Positions 30,719 through 45,700 of a DNA stretch of 64,000 bases are shown piece by piece. The stretch is taken from contig CANLUT010000003.1 in NCBI GenBank assembly GCA_947494335.1, positions 349,705 through 413,704 on the forward strand, given 5' to 3'. The first letter of the stretch is position 1; each line of letters begins with the position of its first letter. The DNA is from Oligoflexales bacterium. GTDB taxonomy: Bacteria; Bdellovibrionota_B; Oligoflexia; Oligoflexales; RGVZ01. The position numbers were made by a program, and so were the translations under genes. The notes under the pieces are model-generated. The model was not told the origin of the DNA, made no database searches, and was given only the letters and a program-made list of their open reading frames with translations.

Positions 30719-33700
30719 TTAGGGGCTGGTGAGGAGGGCAGAGCTGGTGGTTACTGTCATGCCTGTTGTGTACAACACACAGCGGTAGAGGTGGTTGTTA
30801 TTGGCTGAAGTAAGATCGATAAGATACAGGGTACTATCCGTACCGCCATCAACCGCAATCCACGTCACTCCGCTATCCGTACTGAGCTGCCACTGATATG
30901 TGATACCCAGATTTTGAGGCGAGAAGGCTGCTACACTGAATGTGGCCTGTCCACCGGAAGCGGTCTGAGAAATTGGCTGGGACGTAACGATAATCTCACC
31001 AGAGCTTGACCCAGTTAGACCAACACTATAGCTTGCACCGGCAGAGACCGCCGTCCAGTTAGTATATGATCCAATCTGTAAAGGCGCTGAACGAGTGATA
31101 GTTGTGCCGTCGCCAAGTCGACCGTTGCTGTTGGCACCCCAGGCATAAAGCATACCTCCCCGAACTCCAAGGCCATGGCTACCACCAGCAGACACGTCAG
31201 TCCAGTTCGTGAAGGCTCCAATCTGCACCGGTGCCGTTCTTTGTGTCAGCGTTCCATCACCCAAGTGATAAGAGCTGTTAGCACCCCATCCCCAAAGGGT
31301 GCCTGACCTCAAGCCAAAGCTATGGTACGCGCCACCCACAACCTTGGTCCAAGTGGTGAGAGCGCCGATTTGAACCGGTGTTGTTTTATTGACCGTGGTG
31401 CCATCACCCACCTGACCATTGCTGTTGCCGCCCCACGCAAAGAGCATTCCGCCCCTGATACCAAGAGAGTGTTGGGTACCGACACCGATACTAGTCCATG
31501 TGGTATTCGCGTCAATTAGGACAGGTGACAAGCGATTGGTCGTCGTGCCATCACCTAACTGGCTCACGTTATTGTATCCCCATGCATAAAGCTGACCACC
31601 TTTAATACCGAGTACGTGATGCCCGTTGGAACTGATTGTCACGTCCGTCCAGTTAGTATCCACGCCGATTTGAACTGGCGCACTACGCTGGGTTTGCGTG
31701 CCATCACCAACTGTGCCGAAAAAGTTGTAACCCCAACCATAAAGCCTTCCGGCGCGTATCCCTAAACTCGCTTGGAGACCTGCCGCTACGTGCGTCCAGT
31801 CTGTAAATGCCCCGATTTTAACCGGCGTGGTGCGAGTGACAGTTGTACCATCTCCTAGCTGGCTAAATGAATTTGTTCCCCAAGCGTATAGCACCCCATC
31901 ACGAATACCAAGGGTGTGGTTAGCTCCTGCTGACAATTTACTCCAGTTAGAATCTGTTCCGATTTGGGTTGGGGCAAGTCGCTGACTGGTTGACGTGGTA
32001 ATACCCAATTGACCGCTGGAGTTGTTACCAATCACGTAGAGCTTGCCTGCACTCAGCATCAGATTATGGTGAAAACCAATCTCAATAGCACTCCAGTTGG
32101 AATCAGACCCAATTCTCACCGGAGAACTGCGATCAATGGTTGTGCCGTCAGCATGCTGTCCAAACTGGTTATTACCGAAACTCCAAATCTCTCCAGATTT
32201 CATGGCCACTGAGTGGGCGTGACCTGCATTCACGGCAGTCCATGTGGTCTCACTACCAATTTGGACAGGAGATGTACGCTGGGTGGTCGTTCCGTCACCA
32301 AGCTGACCACTGGAGTTTAGACCCCATGCATAGATTTGACCACCAGCCCGAAGAGCAATGGTATGGACTGATCCCGCAGAAACCATCGTCCAATCTGTGA
32401 AAACGCCCACTTGCACTGGCGAAGTTTGCTGAGTGGTGTTGCCAATACCAAGTTGACCGTTGGTATTAAGACCCCAGGCATAGAGTCGACCTGCACGAAT
32501 ACCCATCGAGAAGTTACCCATTTGGGCTGCCGATATCCACGTCCAGTCCGTAGCGGTACCGATTTGGACAGGCGACAATCTCTGTGTGGTTGTACCGTCA
32601 CCAAGCTGACCGCTCGAGTTTAAGCCCCATGCGTATAGCTTGCCACCTTTGATACCTAGAGAATGTGAAGCACCTGCAGCCACCATGGTCCAGTCCGAAT
32701 CAACGCCGATTTGTACGGGTGAAGCACGATTGATCTGAACACCATCACCGATACGACCGCTAGAACCAGCACCCCAAGCCCACAAAGTACCTGAGCGAAG
32801 ACCTAGACCATGGAATTGGCCATTTGAAACTGCTGTCCAGTCCGTAGCCGTGCCAATTTGGACTGGCAATGTCTTAGTGACGGCTGTTCCATCACCCAAC
32901 TGGTTGTTAGCACCTAGGCCCCATGCGTAGAGACGACCAGAACGGATAGCGTGCGAGAAGCTGCCGCCGGCACTAACCGTCGTCCAATCGCTATCCACAC
33001 CAACCTGGGTCACAACCATACTCATGGCATTAGGCAACCCGTCACCATGCTGAGAGTTGGCGTTTAGACCCCATGCATGGTAATAAGACGCTGCATTCAG
33101 ACTGTAGGTAAAGTTCATTGTATTGGAGGCTGTATTATTATTGCCTGCAGTATCAGTCGCGACGGAGGCCGCGATAGAGACGCTGACGGTGCCTGCGCTA
33201 GTTGGGGTCACGGTAAATGAATAACTCGATCCACTGCCGCTGAAGCTTCCAGCTGTACCGTTCACGACTGTCACATCACCCACGACAAACCCAGCCACTG
33301 ACTCACTGAAAGTCGCTGTCATGGAAATGGCGCCAGATGTATGCGAGGCGGTCGAACTCGTAAGTGCGACCGTAGGACTCGATGTGTCAATGATAACATT
33401 GTGCAAGTTAGCCAAGTTGTTTGAAACGGGTAGCGTCAACGTCGCATCGGTGCTCGCTTGATCCTTAATGGAGTCAGTGCCGACATTGAAAGCCGTCACA
33501 TTTAGATCTGCGGCGCTATGACCAGACATGACCGTGTAGCGGTAGCGTATGGTGTCTCCATCTGGCTTTGACTGGTAGACTGCAAGATAACCGTTGGTTA
33601 GGGTTAGCGTTGAATTGGTTCCCACCTGAGTGACGGATTCTGAGAAGTTCACATCGATGTCAACCACTGTGCCGGCTGCGTATGTACCATTAACACCAGT

Positions 33701-36700
33701 TATTGTAGAAATAGTCGGAGTGGTCGTATCGATGACGATATTTTTCTGGCCACCAATACTGCTCGCACCGCCCGGGGCCGGCAGTGTCAATGTGGCGTTA
33801 TTGTTAGACGCATCTTTAATGGTGCCAGAATTAAGACCGAGGGACGTTGTGGCAATATAATCAAGATCTGCAGCGTTTTGACCATTTACGACCGTATAAT
33901 TGAACGTCAACACCGTTGTTCCCGAACCAGACGAGTAATTAACGACCGCGTTGTTTCCACCGCCGCCTGTACCAAGGGTAATCTGCGGTGTACCAGTGAC
34001 GATCACAGCTTCGGTGAACGTAACGGTGATCGGTACGAGCTGCGTTGCTTTATACGCGCCGTCCGCAGCAGTTGATGTGACCGACGACACGGTTGGTATT
34101 ACAGAATCGTTGACGTACGTGGTCATACTTGTACACGCTGAGACGTTACCAGCAGCGTCTGTGACTTGGGCAAAGATCGTATTGGTCGAGTTAGCGGTCA
34201 GAGCATTGGTGGTTTTAGTCGCTGAGCCTGCGCTGGCGCCAGTGGTTCCCGAAATAGCTGTGCTACAGCCGCTGTTGCTGTAGAGCGTAAAGTTTGAAAC
34301 TGTTTCAGACAATGTCGCTGTAATGGTCGGCGTTGTGCTAACGTTTGGCGAGATCGGCGAAATGGAGCTATAGGTGACCGTCGGAGTCACAGTGTCGATC
34401 ACAATCGCCTTAGTGCCCGCAATACTGAAGGATCCACCAACCCCTGGAAGGGTCAATACTGCGTTGTTTCCAGTCGAGTCCTTAATTGTACCGCCGTTCA
34501 GTGCTAAGGACGAAGTGTTAACATAGTCAAGATCTGCAGAGTTATTCCCTGCTCCGACCGTATAGGTAAATGTCAGAGTCGTTGAGCCAGAGCCACTCGC
34601 GTAGTTAACAGCAGTTCCTGCGCCGCCAGTAGCAAGAGTTAGTTGAGGGAAGCCAGTCACCGTGACACTTTCAGTGAATGTCACTTGAATGGAGACCGCT
34701 TGGCTGGCTCTATAGCTGCCGTTACCAGTACTTGAAGTGACAAGTGAGACCGTGGGGGCTGTGCTGTCATTTATGTAAGTGACCAACGACGTACAGCCAG
34801 ACGCATTACCTGCAGCGTCGATCGCTTTACCGTAGATGATGGTACTGTTGTTAGCGTTGACGTTGGCATTAACTGTTATGCCAGGCGATGCGAACGCCGT
34901 ATTAGCTGTGGCTGCGGACTTAGGCGTCGCACAACCAGAATCGTAATAAAGAGTAACTGTAGAAGTCTCAGACGCTGTACCAAAGACCGTCGGCATCAGG
35001 GATGTTCCTGGCGTTGCAGGGCTTACCGATGAATAGGTCAGAGTCGGAGCCGAAGTATCAAGAGTTACCGTGTTATCAGACGATGTGGAGGCCGAGTTGG
35101 TGTTACCAAAAGTATCTGTCACCGTATTGGCTGCAATTGACGGTTTAAGGGTCCCTGCTCCTGTCACAGGAGTAGCTCTCAAGTTCCAGGTGATATTATC
35201 TGTGGTCGTCAAAGTCCATGTGATGCCTGTTGCTGTGCCGCCCGTATTGAGGATATCTCCGTTCGTAAATGTGCTCGGATCCACGGCCGCAGAGAAGACC
35301 ACCGTAAAGTCGATCGGTGCCGCATTAACTGGATCAGACTGACCAACTTTTTGGTTGACTGTGACTGACAGGGCCGCAGGTGAGTAGCTGACACTATTTG
35401 AAGAATCCACCAACCCAGCAGATACGTTACCGGCAGCATCAGTAACCGCGGCCGCGGCGAGACGTGGCTGCAGGGTTCCGCTGCTGGCGGATGTTGCACC
35501 GACGGTGAAGGTGGTGCTATCGCCACTGTTTGTGATGGACCATGTCACTCCGGTCGCGGTTCCCAAATTAGTGATATCTGCAGCCGTCAATGTGGCCGGG
35601 TTGATCGCCTCTGAAAAAGTCAATGTGAAGTTAATCGGCGCAGAATTTGTCGTAGCGGTTCCAGTTCTCGCAAACGAGTTCACTGTTGGCGCAATATTAT
35701 CATAATTGTATGTCACCATACCTACACAAGCTGTGGTATTACCCAGGGCGGTGACACCTAACGCGTATACCTCTGTTACGCTATTTGCCGGTAAAGTGAA
35801 CATCGGAATTGTTTGGCCAGAACCCGTCGTAATAGCTGTTGGGTTTGATATCTGCCCACCGCATTCAAAATCGTCATATAATGTAACAGTGGCCGCCTCT
35901 GTTGTTGTCAATGTTAAAGTCGGCGTACCGTTCGAGCTTGGAGACGATGGAGAAATCGAGACATATGTCAAAGTCGGCGGAGCTGTATCGATCACAATCG
36001 CTTTTTGACTTGCAAGGCTTGATGCACCTGAAGTTGATGGCAACCCGAGTGCGGCATTATTACCTGCAAGATCTTTAATAGTGCCGCTGTTAAGGGCTAG
36101 AGCTGAAGTGGAGGCATAGTTCAAATCAACTGAGGTCTGCCCGAGAGCGATCGTATAGTTGAAGGTCAGAGTCGTTGTACCAGAGCCGCTTGCATAATCT
36201 ACCACAGCATCACTCGCACCGCCGCCTGTACTCAAAGTCAATCGTGGAGTGCCAGTGACGTAGACGACTTCGCCAAAGACAACGTTGACAGGGATTGTTT
36301 GACCAAGTTTATAAGTACCGTTGGCCGCACTGGAGGTGACACTTGTAACCGCTGGTACATTTCCGTCATGGACATAAGTGGTCATACTTGTACAGCTTGA
36401 GACGTTTCCTGAAAGGTCAGTCACTTGAGCGTGAATGTTATTAGTGCTGTTGGCAGCAAGTAGCGTCGTAGCCACGTTGTTACTGCCAGCCGTTCCGCTG
36501 CCGGTAGGCGACGAGATGCCAGTTAAGCAAGAACCATCACTATAGAGACGGACTAATTGAGCAGCCTCTGACAAGTTGATTGTCAAGGTCGGCGTTTGTG
36601 TCGTGCCCGGCGAAACTGGTGAGATAGACGTATACGAGACGGTTGGAGTCACAGTGTCGATGACCAGAGCTTTATTGGCTGCCAAGCTACCTGTAGCACC

Positions 36701-39700
36701 AGGTGTCGGTAGTGTGAGGGACGCATTGTTGCCAATGGCATCGCGGATTGTGCCGCCATTGAGAGCAAGAGAGCTCGTCGCCGCATAGTCTAGGTCTGCT
36801 GAGTTTTCCCCGTTAAAGACCGTATAATTGAAGGTCAGTGTGTTGGTGCCTGATCCGCTTGCGTAGTTAACAATGGTATTAGAGCCGCCAGTGGCTAGGG
36901 TGATTTGAGGGGAGCCTGTGACGGTCACGACTTTGGAGAAGGTCAACTGCACGGGCACAGCCTGCCCAGACTTGTAGTTGCCATTGGCAAGACTTGACGT
37001 AACATTGGTGACTGTTGGAGCTGCATTGTCGTGTGTATAGCTGACAAGGTTCGTACAGCTTGATGCGTTACCAAGAGCATCGACGGCTCTTGCATAGATA
37101 GTGGTCGAAGCATTCGCGGCCACATTACTGGTAAGCGTAATACCAGGACTTGCAAACGCGGCATTAGACTGAGCAGCAGAGCGTGGTGTGTTACATGCCC
37201 CATCAAAGTAAAGGGTCACAGTTGAAGTCTCAGTCGCCGTACCTCTGACAGTTGGTGTAAATGAGTTATTAGGACTGGTTGGCGAAATGGACGAGAACGA
37301 CAGAGTCGGCGCCGTCGTATCCATGGTGACCGTATTATCGATCGATGTGGACGCGGCGTTTTGATTACCGTAGGCATCGGTTACAGAGCCAGCCGCAATG
37401 GATGGTATGACTGTACCAGAAGTCGAGATGGCTGTAGCCGTCAGTGTCCATGTGATGTTATCTGTGGTGCTAAGAGACCATGTGAAACCCGAAGCCGTGC
37501 CGTTTTGAACGATATCATTCGTAGCAAAGCTTGATGCACCGACGGCTTTGGAGAAGACCACGGTAAAGCTAATCGGTGCTGCTGCTACGGGATCAGCCTG
37601 GCCGGACGCTTGATTTATATTCACTGTATAACTTGATGCGGCATAATCTACCGACTGAGTAGCCGTGATAGCGCTTGCATTGGCATTGCCGGCCAAATCG
37701 GTCACACCGGAGGCCGCGATGCGAGGAATCAATGTTCCATCACCCGATGACGTTGCAGACACTGTGAATGCTGTCGTAGACACCGCAGATACGGTCCATG
37801 AAACCGCTGATGCTGTACCAGAGTTGCTAATATCGGCTCCAGTAAAGCTCATAGGGTCTATCGCTTCATTGAAAGTCGCCGTGAAGTTCACCGAAACTGA
37901 GTTAGTGGTTGTAGCCTGGCCCACAGCCCTCACGAATGTCACATTAAGCGGCGCAACACTATCGTTGGTGAAGACCACCAAGTTCGTACACGAAGCGTTA
38001 CCAAAGGCGTCTACGGCGCGAGCATAAATGGTCGTGGCCGCATTAGCGGAAAGACTATTTGTTGTAATCGTCTTGCCCGCACCTGACGTCATTGAGGAAG
38101 AACTTGAGACTGGCGACGTACAAGTAGCCTCACTATGCAGGGTCACGGTTGCGTTCTCAGATAGACTGAATGTGACCGTCGGAGTAAGAATCGTCGCAAA
38201 GTTCGCAGGTGAGATCGATGTATAGGTGACCGTCGGTGCCAATGTGTCCACAATGATCGCTTTTTGACCCGAGAGACTTGATCCGCCGGCTAGGGCTGGC
38301 AAAGCAATGGACGCAGAGTTACCAGCGATGTCTCTGATGGTTCCGCCGTTGAGCGCCAAAGCTGATGTGGATGCAACTTCCAAAGGATTCGCTGATTGAC
38401 CAGCACCAACTGTGTAATTGAATAGAATCGTCGACGTTCCACTGCCCGAGACATAGTTGACCGCAGTCCCTGCACCACCCGTTGCGAGAGTCAATTGGGG
38501 CGTACCTGTGACAGTGACCGCCTCAGAGAACGCAACCGTTACCCCAATCACCGCACCGGCGCTGTAAGTGCCGTTCGCCGTATTCGAACTGACGGAAGAA
38601 ACGCTTGGCGCTATGCTATCGTGGGTATAACTAGCAATGGATAGACAGCTTGAAGCGTTACCAACAGAGTCGGTCGCTTTGATGGACAGGCTTGTGGTCG
38701 TATTAGCTGTCAGCGAAGTGGTGACTAGAGTGTTGTTACCAGACGCACCCGCCACAGAAGCAGACGCGGTAACGGAGCAGGTAGCGTTACTGAAGAGTTG
38801 TAGGGCTGAAGTTGCCTCACTCACATTAACTGTGATGCTTGGAGTCTGAGTTGTTCCTGCTAGTGACGAGCTAGCGGCCACAAGAGATACGGATGGAGCC
38901 GTCGTATCAATGACGATATTCTTGTTAGCCGTCAGGCTACCCGGTGCCGCAGAGGCTGGAAGTGTCAGGTTAGCATTATTTCCAAGTGAGTCTCTTATGG
39001 ATCCGCCGTTTAGGGCGAGAGACGATGTGCTTACATAGTCTAGTTTAGCTGACGTATCGCCAGGTGCTACAACATAGGTGAATGCTAAAGTATTGGTGCC
39101 AGTACCACTGACGTAGTTGACTGTGGTATTAGCTCCGCCGGTAGCCAACGTTAGCTGTGGGATTCCGGTAACGGTTACTACTTTAGAGAATGTGACGGTC
39201 AATGCCACCGACTGGCCTGACTTATAAGTACCGTCCGCCAAACTAGAAGTCACGTTGGTGACCGTTGGCGCGGCACTGTCATTTGTATATGTAACCAGGT
39301 TTGTACAGCCGGAGACATTTCCGGTCGCATCCACTGCTTTACCGTAGATCACAGTCGTCGTGTTGGCGTTGGCATTTGACGTCAAAGTAATACCTGGTGA
39401 AGCAAATGCTGTGTTCGCGACACTTGCAGACCTAGGAGTCTGACACAGAGAATCATAGTACAGAGTTACTGTAGACGTTTCAGATGTCGTGCCGAGTACT
39501 GTCGGCGTTAAAGTAGCCGCTGGATTGGACGGAGTGACTGATGAGAAGGTGAGGGTTGGCGCCACGTTATCGTAGGTCACGGTGCTATCAACACCGGTCG
39601 AGCTTGAATTAGCATTACCGAACGCGTCGACGACCGTGTTTGCGGCGATACTTGGGATAATCGTTCCAGGACTTGCTACACCGGCGGCCTGAAGAGTCCA

Positions 39701-42700
39701 AGTTATATTGTCTGATGTGGTGAGTGTCCAAGATGTAACAGACGCCGTACCGCCAGCGACGATATCGGCAGGCGTGAACGATGCTGGATTTACGGCTTGC
39801 GAGAACACAACCGTATAGGTCACTGGCAACACATTTGTTGGATCACTCTGTCCAGCGGCTTGGTTGAGTGATACTGAAAGTGCAGCTGGCGAGTACGTCA
39901 CGTTGTCTGATGCATCCACAGCAGACGCGCTAGAGTTACCCGCCACGTCCGTCACTGCAGAAACAGCAAGTCTTGGCTGTACCGTACCCGTTCCAGCTGC
40001 GGTGGCTGCGATCGTGAATGTCTGATTATTGCCGGAGTTTGTCACACTCCACGACACACTGGTTGCGGTTCCGACGTTCGTAAAGTCAGCAGCCGTGAGG
40101 CTCAGCGGCGCAATCGCTTCTGAGAAGGTCAACGTAAAGTTCATCGGTACCGAGTTGGTCGACGCCAACTGACTACCCGCCCGCGCAAACGAGGACACAG
40201 TTGGCGGCGCCGAGTCATGGGTATAGGTCGTCATGCTTGTGCATGAGGTCGTATTGCCAAGAGCCGTGACGCCTTTGGCGTAAATCGCAGTAGAGCCGTT
40301 AGCCGCCAGTGTAAACGTCGTCACAGTCTGGCCTGCACCAGTGGTCAATGACGCTCCACCTGATATGGCCGTACCACAACCTGAGTCGCTGTAGAGAGTA
40401 ACCGTTGCCGCTTCGGTTGTGGTCAGGGTCACTGTGGGTGTCCGACTGCTGCCTGGAGACGACGGCGAAACGGATACGTAAGCCAATGTTGGTGGCGTCG
40501 TATCGATCACAATCGCTTTTTGGCCGGCGATGCTTGAGCCAGAGCCCGGATTAGGAAGGGTCAAGGTGGCGTTATTGAGGGCTGCATCTCTGATTGTACC
40601 GCCGTTCAGCGTCAACGCAGCTGTGGATGCATAATCAAGATCTGCAGAGGACTGACTGAGGCCAACCGTATAAGTGAAGGTCAATACACTTGTACCAGAA
40701 CCACTCGTGTAATTGACGACTGCGTTGTTAGCACCACCGCCAGTTGATAGTGTCAACTGAGGTGTGCCGGTGACCGTGACACTTTCGGTAAACGTTACAT
40801 TGATGGCCACGGTCTGTCCAAGCCTATAGGTACCGTTAGCCGACGATGAGGAAACTGATGTAACCGTAGGTAGAGCACTATCGTTCGTATAAGACGTCAT
40901 GAGCGTACATGAGGAGGCGTTACCCGCCAAATCCGTAACCCTACCGTAAATGCTGGTGACAGCATTCGCCGTCAAAGTAAGGGTCGTGAGAGTATTGGCC
41001 CCAGCGGCACCAGCTGTGGAAGCTGATGCGGAGACCAGACATGAGCCATCACTAAAGAGTTGAATCGCTTGTGCAGCCTCTGAGACATTGAAGGTCACTT
41101 GCGGCGTTTGCGACGATCCAGGCGAGGTCGGTGAAATAGCTGTGTAGGTGATGGTCGGTGTGACCGTATCGATAACAATCGACTTATTGGCGCCAAGGCT
41201 GCCTGATGCACCAGGCGCAGGCAAGGTCAGAGCCGCGTTATTTCCGAAAGCGTCGCGGATTGTTCCACCATTGAGAGTCAATGATGCCGTCGAAACATAA
41301 TTGAGAAGTACCGAGTTCTCGCCAGCGAAGACCGTATAATTGAAGGTCAGGGTATTGGTACCTGAGCCACTGGCATAGTTTACAACTGTATTGGAACCAC
41401 CAGTTGCAAGGGTGATTTGCGGGGTTCCAGTTACGGTTACAGCTTTAGAGAAGGTCAACTGCACTGGCACAACCTGGCCAGCCTTATAACTACCACTTGC
41501 TAGGCTGGTGTTGACATTGGTAACCGTAGGCGCTGTACTGTCATGGGTATAGGTTGTCATGCTCGTACAGCTTGATGCGTTACCAAGTGAGTCTACGGCT
41601 TTAGCGTAGATGGTCGTCGAAGCGTTACTTGCCACGTTACTGGTCAACGCAATACCTGGGCTTGCAAAGATGGTATTGGCCTGACTCGCAGAACGAGGTG
41701 CAGTACAAGACACATCAAAGTATAGGGTCACGGTCGATGCCTCTGAGGTCGTACCAAGTACAGTTGGCGTTAGTATATTGTTCGGACTGGTTGGTGTAAT
41801 CGACGAGAACGTCACGGTCGGTGCGATGGTATCCATTGTTACAGTGTTATCGATTGCAGTCGATGCCGCGTTCTGGTTACCGAATGCATCCGTTACCGTT
41901 GAAGCGGCAATGGATGGAATGAGCGTACCAGAAGCACTGACGGACGTTGCTGCTAGTGTCCAGGTGATATTATCGGTTGTCGCCAAAGACCAAGTTAAAC
42001 CGGTAGCCGTGCCATTCTGCACAATATCATCTGTATTAAAGCTTGATGAGCCGACGGCTTTGGAGAAGACCACGGTAAAGTTAATCGGGGCCACTGCCAC
42101 TGGATCAGATTGACCTGCCGCCTGGTTAACCGTAACTGTAAACGGAGCTACGGAATAATCGACAGACTGTGTAGCGATCATGGCACTGCTATTCGTATTA
42201 CCAGCCAAGTCAGAGATACCGTTTGGCGCAATTCTTGGCATTAAGGTGCCATCACCAGAAGACGTTGCAGCCACAGTAAACTGAGTTGAGGAGATTGATG
42301 TGACGGTCCAGGCGACCGCTGATGCGGTACCAGTGTTACTAATATCTGCGCCCGTGAAGCCAGCGGCATTAATCGCCTCATTAAATGTCGCTGTGAAACT
42401 TACTGGGACGGAATTTGTAACCGCCGCCTGACCACCAGCGCGAACAAAGGACACAAGAAGCGGCGCCACACTATCATTAGTGAAGACCACCAAATTCGTG
42501 CACGAAGCGTTACTAAAGGCGTCTACAGCGCGAGCATAAATGGTCGTGGCCGCATTAGCGGAAAGACTATTTGTTGTAATCGTCTTGCCCGCACCTGACG
42601 TCATTGAGGAAGAACTTGAGACTGGCGACGTACAAGTAGACTCACTATGCAAAGTTACTGTCGCACTCTCGGAGAGACTAAATGTAACAGTTGGAGTCAA

Positions 42701-45700
42701 AGTCGTCCCGAAGTTTGATGGCGATATGGATGTATAAGTGACAGTCGGTGCCAGCGTATCCACAATAATCGCTTTTTGGCCGGAGAGACTTGATCCGCCG
42801 GCTAGAGCAGGCAAGCCGAGGGATGCATTGTTGCCAGCGATGTCTCTGATGGTACCGCCATTCAAGGCAAGCGCTGATGTAGATGTTACTTCCAGCGGAC
42901 TTGCCGATTGACCAGCACCAACGGTGTAGTTAAAGAGCAATGTCGTCGTTCCACTGCCCGACACATAGTTAACCGCAGTCCCTGCCCCACCCGTTGCCAG
43001 GGTCAATTGCGGCGTGCCTGTGACAGTGACCGCCTCAGAGAACGTCACCGTTACACCAATGACGGCGCCCGCGCTGTAAGTACCGTTTGCAGTGGTGGAG
43101 CTTACTGACGATACGCTTGGGGCATTTCCGTCATGTGTGTAGCTCGCGATTGATAGACAGCTTGACGCGTTACCCACAGTATCCGTTGCTTTGATGAATA
43201 GACTTGTGGTCGCGTTGGCCGTCAAGGAACTGGTGACAAGCGTGTTATTACCAGAAGATCCTGCAACTGAGGCTGATGCCGTTACTGAACATCCAGCATT
43301 ACTGAACAGTTGCAGTGATGACGTCGCCTCACTCACATTGACTGTGATACTTGGGGTCTGAGTTGTTCCCAGAAGTGATGAACTAGCTCCCACAAGGGAT
43401 ACGGTTGGGGCCGTTGTGTCAATCACGATATTTTTATTAGCCGTCAGGCTACCTGGCGTCGCAGAGGCTGGAAGTGCCAGGTTGGCATTATTTCCCAGTG
43501 AGTCTCTTATCGATCCCCCGTTCAGGGCAAGAGACGACGTGTTGACATAGTCTAGTTTAGCTGACGTATCACCAGGCGCCACAACATAAGTGAATGCGAG
43601 AGTATTCGTGCCTGTGCCGCTGACGTAGTTAACTGTGGTGTTGGCACCGCCGGTAGCCAGAGTTAGTTGTGGTACGCCGGTGACCGTCACTACTTTTGAG
43701 AACGTGATGGTCAATGCTACAGACTGGCCTGACTTGTAGGTGCCGTCAGCCAAACTTGAAGTCACGTTGGTGACTGTTGGCGCGGCGCTATCGTTGGTGT
43801 AGGTGACAAGGTTTGAACAGCCTGAGGTGTTACCTGCCGCGTCCACGGCCTTGCCATAAATAATCGTCGTCGTGTTGGCGTTGACGTTTGACGTCAAAGC
43901 AATACCAGGGGAAGCAAACGCCGTGTTTGCGACACTTGCCGATCTTGGCGTCTGACAGAGGGAATCGTAATAAAGGGTTACCGTCGAGATTTCAGATGCC
44001 GTACCAAGTACAGTCGGTGTCAATGTGGAAGCTGGATTCGACGGACTAAGCGACGCGAACGTAAGCGTTGGCGCTACGTTATCGTAGGTTACGGTACTGT
44101 CAACACCGGTAGAGCTTGAATTGGCGTTACCAAACGTATCGACCACGGTGTTAGCAGCGATACTCGGAATAATCGTTCCAGGGCTTGCCACGGCATTAGC
44201 CTGTAGAGTCCAGGTGATGTTGTCTGAAGTAGTGAGGGTCCATGAGGTAACTGAAGCCGTACCGCCAGCAACAATATCGGCCGTCGTGAAGGATGCAGGA
44301 TTAATTGCTTGCGAGAATACAACTGTATAGGTGACTGGCAAGCCATTGGTTGGATCACTCTGTCCAGCCGCTTGGTTGAGTGATACTGAGAGAGCAGCTG
44401 GTGAGTAGGTTACATTGTCGGCTGCATCCACAGCTGACGCGCTCGCATTGCCTGCTACATCTGTGACGGCAGATGCCGCAAGTCTTGGTTGTACGGTACC
44501 ATTGCCAGCTGAAGTCGCCGCAATGGTGAACGTTTGATTATTGCCCGAGTTCGTAACACTCCAAGACACGCTGGTTGCGGTTCCGACGTTCGTAAAGTCA
44601 GCTGCTGTCAGACCGAGTGGCGCAATCGCTTCTGAGAACGTCAACGTGAAATTCATTGGCACAGAATTCGTGGACGCCAACTGACCAACCGCACGTGCAA
44701 ACGAGGACACAGTTGGAGGTGCCGCGTCATGGGTATAGGTGGTCAAGGTTGTACAAGAAGTCGCGTTACCCAGAGCCGTGACGCCCTTGGCGTAAATGGA
44801 TGTGGAACCGTTGGCAGCCAGTGTGAACGTGGTGATAGTTTGACCGGCGCCAGCGGATAGGGAAACCCCACCGGAAATGGCGGTACCGCATCCGGACTCG
44901 CTATAGAGGGTAACAGTCGCGGCCTCAGTTGTGGTCAAGGTCACCGTTGGAGTTCGGCTGGTGCCTGGGGACGACGGCGAAATGGACACGTAAGCTAATG
45001 TTGGTGGAGTCGTGTCGATCACAATTGCTTTTTGACCTGCGATGCTGGTACCTGAGCCTGGGACGGGAAGTGTCAAGGTGGCACTATTGAGTGCTGCATC
45101 TCTGATCGTACCGCCATTAGGAGTCAGTGCAGATGTTGAAGCATAGTCAAGATCAGCAGAGGACTGACTGAGGCCAACTGTATAATTGAAGGTCAACACA
45201 TTCGAGCCAGAACCACTCGCATAATTGACGACTGCATTATTAGCACCACCGCCAGTTGATAGTGTTAACTGCGGAGTACCGGTGACCGTGACGATCTCGC
45301 TGAAAGTCACATTAATCGCCACAGTCTGTCCAAGCCTATAAGTACCGTTAACTGACGACGAGGAAACCGACGAGACTGTTGGCGCCGTACTATCATTGTT
45401 GTAGGTTGTCATCAGAGTACATGCAGAAGCATTACCAGCAAGATCTGTGGTTCTGCCGTAAATCGAAGTTGTGGCATTGGCTGTCAACGTCGCGGTTGTA
45501 ATCGTATTGGCACCTGCATTTCCGGAACTTGCCGCAGATGCGGAAGTCAAACACGAACCATCACTAAATAGCTGAATCGCCTGTGCAGCCTCAGAAACGC
45601 TGAGTGTTACCTGCGGCGTTTGTGATGATCCAGGCGAGACTGGCGAAATAGATGTGTAAGCAATCGTCGGTATGACCGTATCAATCACAATTGATTTATT

